The notes below the pieces were generated by a model. It saw only the letters and a list, made by a program, of their open reading frames with translations, was not told the DNA's origin and ran no database searches. 64,000 nt of DNA from Streptomyces marinisediminis. GTDB lineage: Bacteria; Actinomycetota; Actinomycetes; Streptomycetales; Streptomycetaceae. Below, piece after piece: positions 8,126 through 16,150 of the stretch (its first letter is position 1; every line of letters starts with the position of its first letter). The stretch spans positions 62,001-126,000 of the forward strand of contig NZ_JAPKFL010000016.1 in the NCBI RefSeq assembly GCF_026262575.1, written 5' to 3'. The position numbers and the translations under genes are program-made.

Positions 8126-9079
8126 CTACCGCCCCGCGCGGGTCTGGAGCGAGGCGAGGTAGGCGTTGTACGCGGCGAGCTCCCGGTCCCCGTCGCGGTC
8201 GGCCCTGCGGTCCTGGCGCCGGGCCTGCCGCTGCTCGGAGACGTACCACTGGAACATCAGCGCGATCAGCACCAGGACCGAGGGGATCTCGCTGAACGCC
8301 CAGGCGATGCCGCCCGCCGCGTTCTGGTCGTCCAGCGCGGTCACGCCGAGCGAGGCGGGCGGATCGGCGTAGGTGCCCACCAGCGGCTCGGTGCCCATCA
8401 TCAGCGCGATGCCGAAGAAGGCGTGGAAGGGCATGCCGGCGAACAGCTCCAGCATCCGCATCACGTACCCGGGCCGGTGCGGACCGGGGTCCACGCCCAT
8501 GATCGGCCAGAAGAAGATGAGGCCCACGGCCAGGAAGTGCACCATCATCGCCAGGTGCCCGGCCCGCGAGGCCATCAGGAGGTCGAACAGCGGCGTGAAG
8601 TACAGCCCGTAGAGGCTGGCGATGAACAGCGGAATGGTGAACACCGGGTGGGAGATCACCCGCACGTACCGGCTGTGCAGGACGGCCACGAGCAGCTCAC
8701 GCGGGCCGCGGCGACCGCGCGGGGCCGTGGGCAGCGCCCGCAGCGCGAGCGTCACCGGAGCGCCGAGCAGCAGCAGGATTGGCGAGAGCATGCTGATCAC
8801 CATGTGCTGCACCATGTGCACGCTGAAGAGCACCATGCCGTACTCGTTCAGCGCCGTGCACATCACCAGGACGAGGGTGAGCACACCGGCCGCGAAGGAC
8901 AGCAGCCGGCCGAGGGGCCAGCCGTCCCCGCGCCGCCGCAGGCGCAGCACGCCCCAGCCGTACAGGGCGAGCGTCAGCACGCTGCCCACCAGGAAGAACG
9001 GCTCGCCGGTGAACTCCAGGCCGCGTTCGAGTGTGAACGGGGGCAGGTCCGCCGTCATGCCGTGTCCGCCGTGATCCAT
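8126..9079 (-). CDS. CtaG/Caa3-type cytochrome c oxidase assembly membrane protein
   Basis: A 317-aa polytopic protein of the caa3_CtaG family, linked to assembly of cytochrome c oxidase (copper/haem handling). About seven helices; conserved histidines in HMVQHMVISMLSP and FFWPIMGVDPGPHRPG mark the family. The start is set at ATG 9079 because AGGAG lies 8 nt upstream, whereas the in-frame TTG 9085 would have only 2 nt. N-terminal MDHGGHG is His-rich and could bind metal. Confidence 0.88.
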   Translation of the reverse strand: MDHGGHGMTADLPPFTLERGLEFTGEPFFLVGSVLTLALYGWGVLRLRRRGDGWPLGRLLSFAAGVLTLVLVMCTALNEYGMVLFSVHMVQHMVISMLSPILLLLGAPVTLALRALPTAPRGRRGPRELLVAVLHSRYVRVISHPVFTIPLFIASLYGLYFTPLFDLLMASRAGHLAMMVHFLAVGLIFFWPIMGVDPGPHRPGYVMRMLELFAGMPFHAFFGIALMMGTEPLVGTYADPPASLGVTALDDQNAAGGIAWAFSEIPSVLVLIALMFQWYVSEQRQARRQDRRADRDGDRELAAYNAYLASLQTRAGR

Positions 9080-9127
9080 CCGCAACGCTCCTGGTTCGTA
9101 CCGATCGCCCGGACCAGAGTAGAACCG

Positions 9128-9153
9128 CCCCCGGCCGTGGCGGCGGCCGGGGG
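9128..9153 (-). terminator. Intrinsic-type hairpin downstream of gatD
   Basis: CCCCCGGCCG and CGGCCGGGGG form a perfect 10-bp stem with a 6-nt loop, about 75 nt past the gatD stop. There is no U tract, as is usual in these genomes. Confidence 0.55.
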
Positions 9154-9229
9154 TGTCCGGACGGGGGAGTCCGAGCGGGGGAGGAGCGGTCGGGGCGCGG
9201 GCGGGCCGGGGGAGTGGCGGCCGGAGCCG

Positions 9230-9958
9230 TCAGGCCGGCTGGGTGGCCGCCGCGATCCGCTCGGCCCGCAGCGCCTCGTACCAGCGGTCGTCCACCGGCG
9301 GCAGCGCGTTGACGTCCAGCGCCAGCTTCACCAGCAGGTCGGCGATCAGCGGGTTGCGGGCGAGGACGGGGCCGTGCATGTAGGTGCCGAACACGGTGTC
9401 GTTCCAGGCGCCCTCGGTGCCGTCCCCGGTCCCGTTGCCCTGGCCGAAGCGCACCCGGGCCAGCGGGCGGGCCGTCGGCCCGAGGTGGGTGATGCCCTGG
9501 TGGTTCTCGAAGCCGGTGAGCTGCGGCAGGCGCAGCCGCTCGTCGACGTCGCCCAGCACGTCGCCCACGCAGCGCTCCCCGGTCCCGCGCGTGGAGGTGA
9601 CGTCGAGCAGGCCGAGCCCGGGCTGCCGCTCGCCCTGGTCGTTGACGAACTCGTGGCCGAGGATCTGGTAGCCGGCGCACACCGAGAAGACGATCGCGCC
9701 GTTGTCCACGGCCCGCTGCAGGCCGCCGTCGCGCACCAGCCGCTCGGCGGCCAGCCGCTGCGGACGGTCCTCGCCGCCGCCGATCAGGTAGATGTCGCCG
9801 GAGGTGGGCACCGGCTGGTCGGAGCGGACGTCCACGCGCTGGACGCCGAGCCCGCGCTGCTGCGCGCGGCGCCCCACGACCAGCACGTTTCCCTGGTCCC
9901 CGTAGGTGCTCAGCAGGTCGGGGTAGATCCACACGACCCGCAGGCTGCTGTCGCTCAT
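9230..9958 (-). CDS. gatD: Lipid II isoglutaminyl synthase, glutaminase subunit
   Basis: Class I glutamine amidotransferase-like subunit that supplies ammonia to MurT for amidating the D-glutamate of lipid II. The nucleophile is Cys94 in FSVCAGYQILG, and the partner His lies in GTYMHGPVLARN. At 242 aa it is typical. It follows murT by 31 bp and forms the conserved murT-gatD operon of Gram-positive bacteria. The product acts in the cytoplasm at the membrane face. Confidence 0.95.
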   Translation of the reverse strand: MSDSSLRVVWIYPDLLSTYGDQGNVLVVGRRAQQRGLGVQRVDVRSDQPVPTSGDIYLIGGGEDRPQRLAAERLVRDGGLQRAVDNGAIVFSVCAGYQILGHEFVNDQGERQPGLGLLDVTSTRGTGERCVGDVLGDVDERLRLPQLTGFENHQGITHLGPTARPLARVRFGQGNGTGDGTEGAWNDTVFGTYMHGPVLARNPLIADLLVKLALDVNALPPVDDRWYEALRAERIAAATQPA

Positions 9959-9989
9959 GCTCGTACCTCTTCTTGACGGGTGGCCGGGT

Positions 9990-11231
9990 TCAGTTGCCGA
10001 CGACGCGGCGCAGGTCCTGGAAGGCGGTGTAGTTGGCGATGGCCTCGATCCGGCCGGGCGGGCAGCGGCGCACCGCCTCCTCGGCGTCCTGGCAGACCTG
10101 GAAGTCCACGCCCGCGACCTCCAGGCGCACCGCCAGGTCCAGCTTGCGGTCGCCGATGACGCAGATCGGGTGGCCGGCCAGGCGCCCGTAGTCCACGTCC
10201 CACAGCCAGGAGGTGTCGGTGCCGTCGGCGCCGCGCGCGTTGACCGAGAGGATCACCGGGGCGGGCGGCGGGTCGATGAGCGAGAACGTCTCCAGCCACC
10301 CGGCCGGGTTCTTCGCCAGCAGCAGCCGCACCTCGCGGCCCTGGTAGGAGACGACGTCGTAGCGCCCGGCCACGGCCGTCACCGAGAACATCCGCTCCAG
10401 GGCGACCTGCGGGGGGACGCCGAAGACCGCGGCCACGGCCGCCGAGGTGGTGGCGTTCGCCTTGTTCGCGCGGCCCGGGAGCTGCAGGCGGATGGGCCAG
10501 GCCGAGCCGTGCGGGTCCAGCACGTGGTCTCCGGAGAGCGCCCAGCTCGGCGCGGGGCGGCGAAAGCCGCACTCGCCGCAGGCCCACTCCTCGCCCGGGC
10601 GCTGGAGCACGCCGCCGCACGAGGGGCACGACCAGGCGTCGTCCTTCCACTCCTGCCCGGCGGCCACCCACAGCACGTTGGCGCACGAGGACGCCGCCCA
10701 CACCACCAGCGGGTCGTCGGCGTTGGCGATGACGACGGCCTTGGACCCGGCCAGCCCCTCGCGCCACCGCTCGGCCAGCATCCGCGTCTCCGCGGCGCGG
10801 TCGAGCTGGTCGCGGGAGAGGTTCAGCAGGGCGATGGCCTTGGGCGTCACGTCCTGGGCCACGGTGGCCAGGTACTTCTCGTCCACCTCGATCACGCCGA
10901 ACCGGGCGCTGGAGCCGCCGGCCAGCGCGGAGGTGATGCCCGCGGGCATGTTGGCGCCCAGCGCGTTGGAGACCACTTCCTCGCCCGTTCCGCGCAGCGC
11001 CTCGGCGATGAGCCGCGTGGTGGTCGTCTTCCCGTTGGTGGCGGAGACGAGCACGACGTCCAGGTGGGCGGCCAGGCGCGCCAGCAGGTCGGGGTCGAGC
11101 CTGAGCGCGACCCGGCCGCCGATGACTGATCCGCTCCCGCGGCCCGCCGCACGCGACACCGCCGCCGCGGCCCTGCCCGCCGTCACCGCCAGTTTGGCGC
11201 GCGGCGTCAGCGGTTCCGGGTTGCCCGACAT
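9990..11231 (-). CDS. murT: Lipid II isoglutaminyl synthase, Mur-ligase-like subunit
   Basis: A Mur-ligase-family ATPase that with GatD amidates lipid II. The P-loop SATNGKTTTTRL is at about residues 63-74. A four-Cys zinc ribbon (CPSCGG ... CGECGF), inserted as in other MurT proteins, is present, followed by the C-terminal MurT domain (DUF1727). ATG 11231 has GGAGG 9 nt upstream and gives 413 aa. Its promoter must lie in or beside the truncated deformylase sequence immediately upstream. Confidence 0.95.
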   Translation of the reverse strand: MSGNPEPLTPRAKLAVTAGRAAAAVSRAAGRGSGSVIGGRVALRLDPDLLARLAAHLDVVLVSATNGKTTTTRLIAEALRGTGEEVVSNALGANMPAGITSALAGGSSARFGVIEVDEKYLATVAQDVTPKAIALLNLSRDQLDRAAETRMLAERWREGLAGSKAVVIANADDPLVVWAASSCANVLWVAAGQEWKDDAWSCPSCGGVLQRPGEEWACGECGFRRPAPSWALSGDHVLDPHGSAWPIRLQLPGRANKANATTSAAVAAVFGVPPQVALERMFSVTAVAGRYDVVSYQGREVRLLLAKNPAGWLETFSLIDPPPAPVILSVNARGADGTDTSWLWDVDYGRLAGHPICVIGDRKLDLAVRLEVAGVDFQVCQDAEEAVRRCPPGRIEAIANYTAFQDLRRVVGN

Positions 11232-11280
11232 CGTCGTTGATCCTCCTTGCGCTTCGGTCACACTGCACCCTACCGAGAAC

Positions 11281-11619
11281 TGCCCCGACGACGAGGACCG
11301 GCGCCACGTGGGCCACCTGGTCAACCCGCGGGTCGTCGAGCGCGGGGGAGCGGTGGTGCGCGGCCCGGAGGGCTGCCTGTCGCTGCCCGGCCTGGAGGCG
11401 GCCACGCAGCGGGCCGACGTCGTGCGCGTCGCCGGGCACCGCGCGGACGGCACCCCGGCGGAGGTGCGGGGCACGGGCTTCTTCGCCCGCTGCCTGCAGC
11501 ACGAGTGCGACCACCTGGACGGCGTCGTCTACGCCGACCGCCTCGGCGGCCTGCGCGCGCGCCGCCTGCGCCGCGCCGCGGCCCGCGCGGGGCTGGCCTG
11601 GCCGCCGGGCGGGCGGTGA
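11281..11619 (+). pseudogene. def: 5'-truncated peptide deformylase remnant
   Basis: The frame opens into the PDF family at CPDDEDRRHVGHLVNP and keeps motif 2 (EGCLSLPG) and motif 3 (QHECDHLDG), so all three metal ligands are intact. The first conserved motif (G-x-G-L-A-A-P-Q) and the preceding ~60 residues are missing. Upstream, the frame runs into the murT promoter region with no plausible start codon. The DNA between the murT start (11231) and 11281 is therefore the likely deletion or rearrangement joint. It is an unlikely functional deformylase, since motif 1 contributes to the active site. Confidence 0.75.
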
Positions 11620-11638
11620 GCGGGTCGCCTCGCGCCCG

Positions 11639-12286
11639 TCAGAAGCCGGGGCCGCCCACGCGGTCACCGGCCGCCGCCAGCCGTCCCCACAGCAGGTCGG
11701 CGAGGTGGCGGACGAGCTGGGCGCGCGAGCAGGGGCGGTCGGTCAGCCACCAGTCCCCGGCGGCGTGCATCATGCCGACGATGCCGTGGCCCCACACCCG
11801 GGCCAGCTCCGTGCTCTGCGGGCCGAGGTCGACCCGTTCGTCGATGACCTTCGCCAGCTCCTCGCCCAGCCGCCGCAGCAGCGGGGCCGTCTGCTGCCCG
11901 GCGGCGAAGCCGGGCTCGCCCCGGGAACCGCCCTCGGCCGGGTGCATCAGGAACCGGTACACCTGCGGGCGCGCCTCGATCGCGGCCAGGTAGGTGTCGA
12001 GTGTGTTCTCCACACGCTCGCGGCGGTCGGCGGGCGCGTCCAGCGCCTCGCGCAGCGAGGCCAGCAGGGCGTCGGTGTGCCGCACGGCCAGCGCCCGGTA
12101 CAGCCCGCCCTTGTCGCCGAAGTGCCGGTAGAGGATGGGCTTGGTGATGCCCGCCTCGGCGGCGATGGCGTTCATCGAGGCCTCCGGGCCCTCCCGCATC
12201 ACCACGCGGTTGGCGGCCTCCAGCAACTCCTCGCGTCTGCGTTCGGAGGCGCTGCCGCGCCGCTCGTCCTGGGCTTTGGTCTCCAT
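11639..12286 (-). CDS. TetR-family transcriptional regulator
   Basis: 215 aa, with an N-terminal helix-turn-helix (MNAIAAEAGITKPILYRHFGDKGGLY, residues about 37-62; read in two parts as ITKPILYRHF plus flanks) and a ligand-binding C-terminal domain with Trp-rich WGHGIVGMMHAAGDWWL. Divergent from the acyl-CoA dehydrogenase, with a palindrome in the shared region, so it probably represses that gene and itself in response to an acyl-CoA or fatty-acid ligand (inference). Confidence 0.9.
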   Translation of the reverse strand: METKAQDERRGSASERRREELLEAANRVVMREGPEASMNAIAAEAGITKPILYRHFGDKGGLYRALAVRHTDALLASLREALDAPADRRERVENTLDTYLAAIEARPQVYRFLMHPAEGGSRGEPGFAAGQQTAPLLRRLGEELAKVIDERVDLGPQSTELARVWGHGIVGMMHAAGDWWLTDRPCSRAQLVRHLADLLWGRLAAAGDRVGGPGF

Positions 12287-12367
12287 GCTTCACTCCCCGC
12301 CCGTGCTCGTGCGCTGCCCGCGCAACGTAGCACTCCGCCGCTGCCGGGCCCGTGAACCGCGGGAAGG

Positions 12368-12414
12368 TTGACATTCGCTACTGGGCAGTAACAGACTGCG
12401 TTACTTCAAGTAAC
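12368..12414 (+). promoter_or_regulatory. Promoter and TetR-type operator before acyl-CoA dehydrogenase
   Basis: TTGACA (12368-12373) is an ideal -35; CAGACT (12392-12397) is a possible -10 at 18-bp spacing. Directly downstream, 12400-12414 is the perfect inverted repeat GTTACTT-C-AAGTAAC. A second related half, CAGTAAC, lies at 12386-12392. The position, between the -10 and the start codon, suits repression. Confidence 0.55.
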
Positions 12415-12433
12415 AGTTAAGCGGAGGGCCCCG

Positions 12434-13660
12434 ATGACCGAGTTCGCGCTCGACCTCAACGACGAACAGAAGGAAGTGCGGCAGTGGCTGCACGGCTTCG
12501 CCGCCGACGTGATCCGCCCCGCCGCCGCCGAGTGGGACGAGCGCGAGGAGACGCCGTGGCCCATCATCCAGGAGGCCGCGAAGATCGGCCTGTACTCCCT
12601 GGACTTCTACGCCCAGCAGTTCTTCGACCCCACGGGTCTGGGCATCCCGATGACGATGGAAGAACTGTTCTGGGGTGACGCGGGCATCGCGCTGTCCATC
12701 GTGGGCACCGGCCTGGCCGCCGTGGGCGTCGTCGCCAACGGCACCGAGGAGCAGGTCGCCACCTGGGTCCCGCAGATGTACGGCGACGCGCAGGACGTCA
12801 AGGTGGCCGCCTTCTGCTCCTCCGAGCCCGACGCCGGCTCCGACGTCGCCTCGATGCGCACCCGCGCCGTCTACGACGAGGCCAAGGACGAGTGGGTGCT
12901 CAACGGCACCAAGACCTGGGCCACCAACGGCGGCATCGCGAACGTGCACGTCGTCGTCGCCGTCGTCGACCCGGACCTGGGCTCCAAGGGCCACGCCTCC
13001 TTCATCGTGCCGCCGGGCACCCCGGGGCTCTCCCAGGGGCAGAAGTTCCTCAAGCACGGCATCCGCGCGTCACACACCGCCGAGGTCGTGCTGGAGGACG
13101 TCCGCGTGCCCGGGAGCTGCCTGCTGGGCGGCAAGGAGAAGCTCGACGAGCGCCTGGCCCGCGCCCGGGAGAGGGCCAGGCAGGGCGGCGAGCGGGTGAA
13201 GAACGCGGCGATGGCCACCTTCGAGGCGTCCCGCCCCGCGGTCGGCGCCATGGCGGTCGGCACGGCCCGCGCCGCCTACGAGGTGGCGCTCGACTACGCC
13301 AGGACCCGCGAGCAGTTCGGCCGTCCGATCATCGACAACCAGGGCGTCGCCTTCCAGCTCGCCGACATGCGCACCCAGATCGACGCCGCCCGGCTGCTGG
13401 TGTGGCGCGCCTCGTGGATGGCCACCACGGGCAAGCCGTTCGAGGCGGCCGAGGGCTCCATGTCCAAGCTGTACGCCAGCGAGGTCGCCAAGAACGTCAC
13501 CGCGCAGGCCATCCAGATCCTCGGCGGCAACGGCTACACCCGCGAGTACCCGGTCGAGCGCATGCACCGGGACGCCGCGATCTACACCATCTTCGAGGGC
13601 ACCAGCGAGATCCAGCGCCTGGTGATATCCCGCACCGTCTCCGGCGTGAGCATCCGCTGA
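12434..13660 (+). CDS. Acyl-CoA dehydrogenase
   Basis: FAD-dependent dehydrogenation of acyl-CoA at C2-C3. 408 aa; FAD/substrate motifs CSSEPDAGSD and GTKTWATNGG in the middle domain, RTREQFGRPI in the C-terminal helical domain, and the catalytic-base region IFEGTSEIQRLVI near the C-terminus. An Arg/Lys-rich insertion (ERLARARERARQGGERVK, about residues 238-255) stands where most family members have a shorter loop. GGAGG precedes ATG 12434. Probably controlled by the divergent TetR protein. Confidence 0.93.
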   Translation: MTEFALDLNDEQKEVRQWLHGFAADVIRPAAAEWDEREETPWPIIQEAAKIGLYSLDFYAQQFFDPTGLGIPMTMEELFWGDAGIALSIVGTGLAAVGVVANGTEEQVATWVPQMYGDAQDVKVAAFCSSEPDAGSDVASMRTRAVYDEAKDEWVLNGTKTWATNGGIANVHVVVAVVDPDLGSKGHASFIVPPGTPGLSQGQKFLKHGIRASHTAEVVLEDVRVPGSCLLGGKEKLDERLARARERARQGGERVKNAAMATFEASRPAVGAMAVGTARAAYEVALDYARTREQFGRPIIDNQGVAFQLADMRTQIDAARLLVWRASWMATTGKPFEAAEGSMSKLYASEVAKNVTAQAIQILGGNGYTREYPVERMHRDAAIYTIFEGTSEIQRLVISRTVSGVSIR

Positions 13661-14201
13661 CGCTCACCGCCGGCCGGCCACGGCCCCGCGCCGCCGCCCC
13701 CGCGTACCAGGGCGCGCGCCGCGGGGCCGTGCGCGTTCTCGCCCGCCCCGCGCCCTGTGCGCGCCCGCCCGCCCCACCGACGCGCCCCGCCTCGCACCGG
13801 CCCCGTCGACCGGCCCGGCTCACGGGGCCCACAGGGGATGCGCCGCGTGCCAGGCCGGGCCGCGCCGGCCGCGCACCGTGGGCCGGGGGAACGCGCCGCG
13901 CCCGGCCCGGGTCCCGCGGTTCCCCGGCGTCGAGCGGGCCGCCGAACGCCCGCCGTGCGCCGCGGGCGCCGGATCCGGCCTCGCGGCGCCGGGGCCGGGG
14001 CGGGAGGCCGGACCGGGTCTTCGGGAGTTCGCCGCGCACCGGGCGGGGCCGGGGCGCCCGCCGGGGCGCCCCGGTCCGTGCGCCGGGCTGCGGGCCGCCC
14101 GCCCGGCAGCGCCGTGTGGCGGGCGCGGCGATGAGTTCGGCGGCCGCGCGCCGTCGGTAAGGGCGAGACACCCCACCGATCCGGCACGCCCAGGAGCAGC
14201 C
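13661..14201. other. Non-coding gap after acyl-CoA dehydrogenase
   Basis: About 540 bp of extreme G+C content. It holds a long hairpin just after the dehydrogenase and, at its right end, CAGGAG before the next ATG. All open frames are Arg/Pro/Ala-rich without family resemblance; I see no gene. Confidence 0.5.
13679..13731 (+). terminator. Hairpin downstream of acyl-CoA dehydrogenase
   Basis: CACGGCCCCGCG at 13679-13690 pairs perfectly with CGCGGGGCCGTG at 13720-13731 across a 29-nt loop that can itself fold. It begins 19 nt past the stop codon. Confidence 0.45.
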
Positions 14202-14789
14202 ATGTCCCAGACCACCTCCCTCGCGGGTCAGGCCCAGCACGTGGCCGACCTGCTGCCCGGCGTCGAGGACGCCCGGCTCGACGCCCGCACCCCCTGCGCC
14301 GACTACACCGTCGCGGACCTCCTCCAGCACCTGCTGGAACTCGCCGAGGCGTTCACCGACGCCGCCGCCAAGCGCAGCACGCCCCTGACCGCCGAGGCTC
14401 CGCAGCCCCCGGGCGACGCCCTGGTGCCGGAGTGGCGCACCCGGCTGCCCGAGCGGCTCACCGCCCTGGCCGATGCCTGGCGCGACCCCGGCGCCTGGGA
14501 GGGGACCACCCAGGCGGGGGGCATCGAACTCCCCGGCGAGCAGGCCGGGGTCATCGCCCTCAACGAGCTCCTGGTGCACGGCTGGGACCTGGCCCGGGCC
14601 ACCGGGCAGCCCTACTCGGCCGACCCGGCCGCCGTCCGCACCTGCCTCGCCTTCCTCGACGGCTTCGACGGCTCCGGCGAGGAGGGCCTGTTCGGCCCGC
14701 GCGTGCCCGTGCCGGACACCGCCCCGGAGCTGGACCGCGTCATCGGCCTCAGCGGCCGCGACCCGGGCTGGCCGGGTACCGCGGGCTGA
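14202..14789 (+). CDS. TIGR03086-type DinB/mycothiol maleylpyruvate isomerase-like protein
   Basis: 195 aa. RTPCADYTVADLLQHLLEL is the conserved N-terminal helix-pair of this actinobacterial family, and ELLVHGWDLARATGQ supplies the second conserved His region. These proteins belong to the DinB-like four-helix metal-binding fold, and several use mycothiol as a cofactor; the substrate of this one is unknown. ATG 14202 follows CAGGAG. It stands alone between two non-coding gaps. Confidence 0.85.
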   Translation: MSQTTSLAGQAQHVADLLPGVEDARLDARTPCADYTVADLLQHLLELAEAFTDAAAKRSTPLTAEAPQPPGDALVPEWRTRLPERLTALADAWRDPGAWEGTTQAGGIELPGEQAGVIALNELLVHGWDLARATGQPYSADPAAVRTCLAFLDGFDGSGEEGLFGPRVPVPDTAPELDRVIGLSGRDPGWPGTAG

Positions 14790-14987
14790 CCGGCCCGCGC
14801 CCTCGCCGGCCGCCCCCGTCACCCTCGCCGCCCGCCCGGCGCTCGCGCGCCGGGGCCGGGCGCGCGACGGGACCGCGCCCGCGGCCCGGGGGTGCCCGGA
14901 GCGCTCCGCCCCGGGACCGGCCGCCGGGACCGGTGCCGGAACCGCCGACCGGAACCGGGACCGCGCGGTGAGCGCCCCGCGCACAGC

Positions 14988-15023
14988 GGTGGCGGGCGGT
15001 GCCGCACGGCACCGCCCGCCACC
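14988..15023. terminator. Strong bidirectional hairpin
   Basis: A perfect 17-bp stem with a minimal loop (GGTGGCGGGCGGTGCCG pairs with CGGCACCGCCCGCCACC around CA). It lies 17 nt past the DUF4235 stop and about 200 nt past the upstream rightward gene. Confidence 0.65.
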
Positions 15024-15039
15024 ACGTCCCACGCGAAAG

Positions 15040-15300
15040 TCAGGCGGCCCCGCGGTGCCGCACCCGGCGCGCCCCGACCACCCCACCGCGCTGTATCACG
15101 GCCTTGACCAGCGCGAAGATCGCACCGTGCACGGCCGCGGCCGTCAGCACCTCGCGCCAGCTCCGCTCGACGTCCGTCGCGTCCGGCGCGTCGTCGTCAC
15201 CGGAGACGACCTTCCACACCCGCTTGAAGACCGCCCCGGCGACCACGCCGCCCAGGACACCCATCAGCAGGCTCGCCGCCCGGTTCACCACCTTCAGCAC
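15040..15300 (-). CDS. DUF4235 small membrane protein
   Basis: 86 aa with two hydrophobic segments (LLMGVLGGVVAGAVFKRVW and VLTAAAVHGAIFALVKAVI). This layout and the motif FKRVWK are typical of DUF4235, an actinobacterial membrane family of unknown role. It is the last gene of a leftward operon with DUF3618 and holin-like genes, a group often found together in Streptomyces. Confidence 0.85.
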   Translation of the reverse strand: MLKVVNRAASLLMGVLGGVVAGAVFKRVWKVVSGDDDAPDATDVERSWREVLTAAAVHGAIFALVKAVIQRGGVVGARRVRHRGAA

Positions 15301-15304
15301 GCCG

Positions 15305-15592
15305 TCACCACTTCCCGTACCGCTTGCCCAGCAACCACACCGCCACGGCGGCCGCCACCGCCCCGGCCGCGAGCAGCGGCCCGCGGTTCTCCCGCCCGCG
15401 TTCGGCCGCCACGGCCGCCGCGTAGTGGGCCTGTTCCCTGGTCTCCGCCGTCTTGCGGTGCGCCATGGCCTTCACGTCGGCCTTCGCCGCCAGTTCGGCC
15501 ACCGTGTCCCCGAGCTGCGCCCGGGCCTGCTCGACCTGCTCGCGCAGCCGTCGCGGGTCGTCGGCGTGATCGGCGCCGGAGGGAGGTGTCAT
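15305..15592 (-). CDS. DUF3618 protein
   Basis: 95 aa: a charged coiled-coil-like N-terminus (DDPRRLREQVEQARAQLGD, then TVAELAAKADVKA) and one C-terminal membrane helix (LLAAGAVAAAVAVWLLG). This matches DUF3618. The start codon (ATG 15592) overlaps the stop of the upstream gene as ATGA, so the two are translationally coupled. Probably a membrane-anchored stress protein; function unknown. Confidence 0.85.
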   Translation of the reverse strand: MTPPSGADHADDPRRLREQVEQARAQLGDTVAELAAKADVKAMAHRKTAETREQAHYAAAVAAERGRENRGPLLAAGAVAAAVAVWLLGKRYGKW

Positions 15593-16008
15593 CGGTGCGC
15601 CCTTTCCTTGATCTCCCGGATGTCGGCCTTGACCCCGCCGATCGCCTCCTGGGGCGCCACCGGCGTGGCCTGGCGCAGCTCCTTGCGCCCCGCCAGCGCC
15701 AGGACGCCGGTCACCAGCAGCAGCACGCCGCCGATGATCAGCGCGGACGCCCACACGGGGAGCACCAGGGCCAGCGCCGCGATCGCGCCGGCCACGAGCG
15801 CCTGCAAGGCCACGAAGCCCACCAGCGCCGCGCCGCCGAACATGCCACCGCCCAGCCCGGCCCGCTTGCCCTTCCGCGTGAGTTCCGCCTGCGCCAGCCG
15901 CATCTCCTGGCGCACCAGCTCCGAGAGCTGCTGGGACGCCCGCTCCACCAGCTCGCCCACCGACGCCTCGTGCGCGTCGGTGGGCCGGCGGCGCACTGAT
16001 CCGATCAT
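15589..16008 (-). CDS. Phage-holin-3_6 superfamily membrane protein
   Basis: 139 aa. An amphipathic N-terminal helix (ELVERASQQLSELVRQEMR) is followed by two membrane helices (FGGAALVGFVALQALVAGA and ASALIIGGVLLLVTGVLAL). The DUF1469/Phage_holin_3_6 family name reflects topology only; these are ordinary chromosomal envelope proteins. ATG 16008 has GAGGAGG 6 nt upstream, which decides the start. First gene of the operon with DUF3618 and DUF4235. Confidence 0.85.
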   Translation of the reverse strand: MIGSVRRRPTDAHEASVGELVERASQQLSELVRQEMRLAQAELTRKGKRAGLGGGMFGGAALVGFVALQALVAGAIAALALVLPVWASALIIGGVLLLVTGVLALAGRKELRQATPVAPQEAIGGVKADIREIKERAHR

Positions 16009-16150
16009 GCCGTCCTCCTCGCTGCTTGCCTCGCGCCACGCCGGGTGCCCCGGTCGGCACCGCCCTACGCCCCGCGCCCCACGGGCGGCGGCACCCGCCT
16101 CACCCGTGCGGGGCACCCGGGGCGACGCCCCGCACCGGTCGGCCGCGTCC

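Noticed and set aside
13757..14134. Possible 125-aa gene in the gap after the acyl-CoA dehydrogenase
   Set aside because: Arg/Pro/Gly-rich, no ribosome site, no family resemblance, and overlapping frames on both strands look equally open.
15589..16008. Prophage signal from the holin-family gene
   Set aside because: The family name is topological; its neighbours are housekeeping DUF genes and no phage genes are present.
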